Program-made: the position numbers and the translations under genes
Origin: Littorina saxatilis
Taxonomy: Eukaryota > Mollusca > Gastropoda > Littorinimorpha > Littorinidae
Assembly (NCBI RefSeq): GCF_037325665.1
Contig: NC_090246.1
Coordinates: 93,594,499-93,658,498, forward strand
Direction of reading: 5' to 3'
DNA length: 64,000 bases
Part shown: positions 62,970 through 64,000 of the stretch, in pieces
Layout of the letters: each line of letters starts with the position of its first letter
How positions within the stretch are numbered: the first letter of the stretch is position 1
Notes under the pieces: model-generated
Databases searched by the model: none
Seen by the model: the letters and a program-made list of their open reading frames with translations, nothing else
Told to the model about the DNA's origin: nothing

Positions 62970-64000
62970 AATAAGCCATTCCATTGGTTAAAGACTAGAA
63001 GAAGGGGGGATAAGGGATTAAAACCTTCCAACCGCAGCTGACACGCTTCTATGATCTCTCACTATCAGTATTAAAGGAAATCACACCCACTTCACACTTC
63101 TCCAAACCAGTCAGGGGTGCAGAGACAGTCGGGTGTCAGATTGCATAATACTACCCCTGCCACTTCCAAGTTCTAAGGGATTAAGAAAATTGCTTCACCC
63201 GAAAGGGAGACTGCAGCTGGACACGGCTGTTGCTCACCAATAAGCTTACTTTTTGTTAACATATGATGAATAGACACCTAACACAAACTGATCGACAACA
63301 AAGACTAACTGGACAATGACAATAACTTTACTCTATAATTGGTGACACTGAGTTCACCCTGTCACACATTATCTTATCATACTGCGGCAATCTGGAAAGT
63401 AATCAGCGGCTGGGATTTAAAATTTAAAACTTGTAAGTGCAACCAGGAGAATAATGACGGGGAGCTTTCACTATCATGCAAGAGCAGCACGGTTTTACAT
63501 TGATCGTGGGGCATAATTAGTGACTTATCACCAGTGTCACTGCACGCGGCCCGCCCGCCCGGCAAAGCTGCAGAGCTTGCGGGAAAGATCATCCGGCTTC
63601 GTCCTTTATCAGCGGTTGAGCTTTCCCTTTTAAACACGTTTTTCGTTTAAAGTTTCGATAACTTGTGCAAGCTGGGAAGACAGTGCCTGGGCGTTTGATC
63701 TACTTATATGCAGAAATATATCCATGACCGTTGTCATATAAATGTTGTGGGGAGGGGGGGGGGCATACTAAATAGATGATGCCGGCTAAGGGGGGGGGGG
63801 GGGGGGAGGGGGGCATATTAAATAGATCATGGGCAAACATGTTTCAGACGCTGTACGTTTAACAAACAACAACACCCACACAAATCCTTTAATTCCTGGC
63901 ATTCACTGATTTATTTACGCATTTTTTCTCTTTTAATTGCAAATTCAAATCGGGTTCGCAGACTGAGATTCAATCGGAGGCGAAAAGCGTCACTGTCAGT
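62970..64000. other. Non-coding sequence, nothing recognised
   Basis: No gene or named repeat. A short duplicated block with a long G-run and GGGCATACTAAATAGATGAT / GGGCATATTAAATAGATCAT lies at 63750-63830. Confidence 0.4.

Overview
The window is eukaryotic and intron-rich. It most likely comes from a marine gastropod mollusc of the caenogastropod type. That is an inference from the gene content (animal polycystin-1 and tweety families), the dense tRNA-derived SINEs with shared tails, DIRS retrotransposons and many MITEs. I cannot name the species.

Two host genes lie tail to tail. (1) On the + strand, the last 11 coding exons (3082-25110) of a polycystin-1 (PKD1) orthologue encode the C-terminal 825 residues: a transmembrane segment, the extracellular TOP/polycystin domain, the channel-like membrane block and the cytoplasmic tail. 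The N-terminal part must lie left of the window, beyond a DIRS element that fills bases 1-2073. (2) On the - strand, a complete 14-exon tweety-homologue gene (TTYH type, 521 residues) runs from 57970 down to 35842. Their 3' ends converge on about 31.1-31.9 kb.

Nearly everything else is mobile DNA, much of it nested. There are three DIRS elements: a right-end fragment at 1-2073, a whole-looking 7.2 kb copy at 10080-17278, and a 6.1 kb copy at 48528-54649 without recognisable polymerase or recombinase genes. There are several DNA-transposon families. They include pogo/Tigger-like copies at 28183-29247 and 38285-40777, a piggyBac-like MITE with TTAA duplications, PIF/Harbinger-like MITEs with TWA duplications, two hAT-like MITEs, a CAGTGGAACC MITE family, and a 2.7 kb element with 21-bp inverted ends. 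SINE copies have at least three kinds of tRNA-like head and interchangeable tails. One LINE fragment and a foldback element with 12-14 bp target duplications are also present.

Region by region: 1-3 kb is a DIRS end, a SINE and a hairpin MITE. 3-25 kb is PKD1, with introns swollen by transposons and an 18-unit minisatellite inside a MITE. 25-35.8 kb holds the two 3' ends plus SINE, pogo and hAT copies. 35.8-58 kb is TTYH, with a DIRS in its second intron and transposons in most large introns. 58-64 kb is upstream sequence with SINEs and simple repeats and no convincing gene. I see no operons, CRISPR arrays, rRNA genes or functional tRNA genes.
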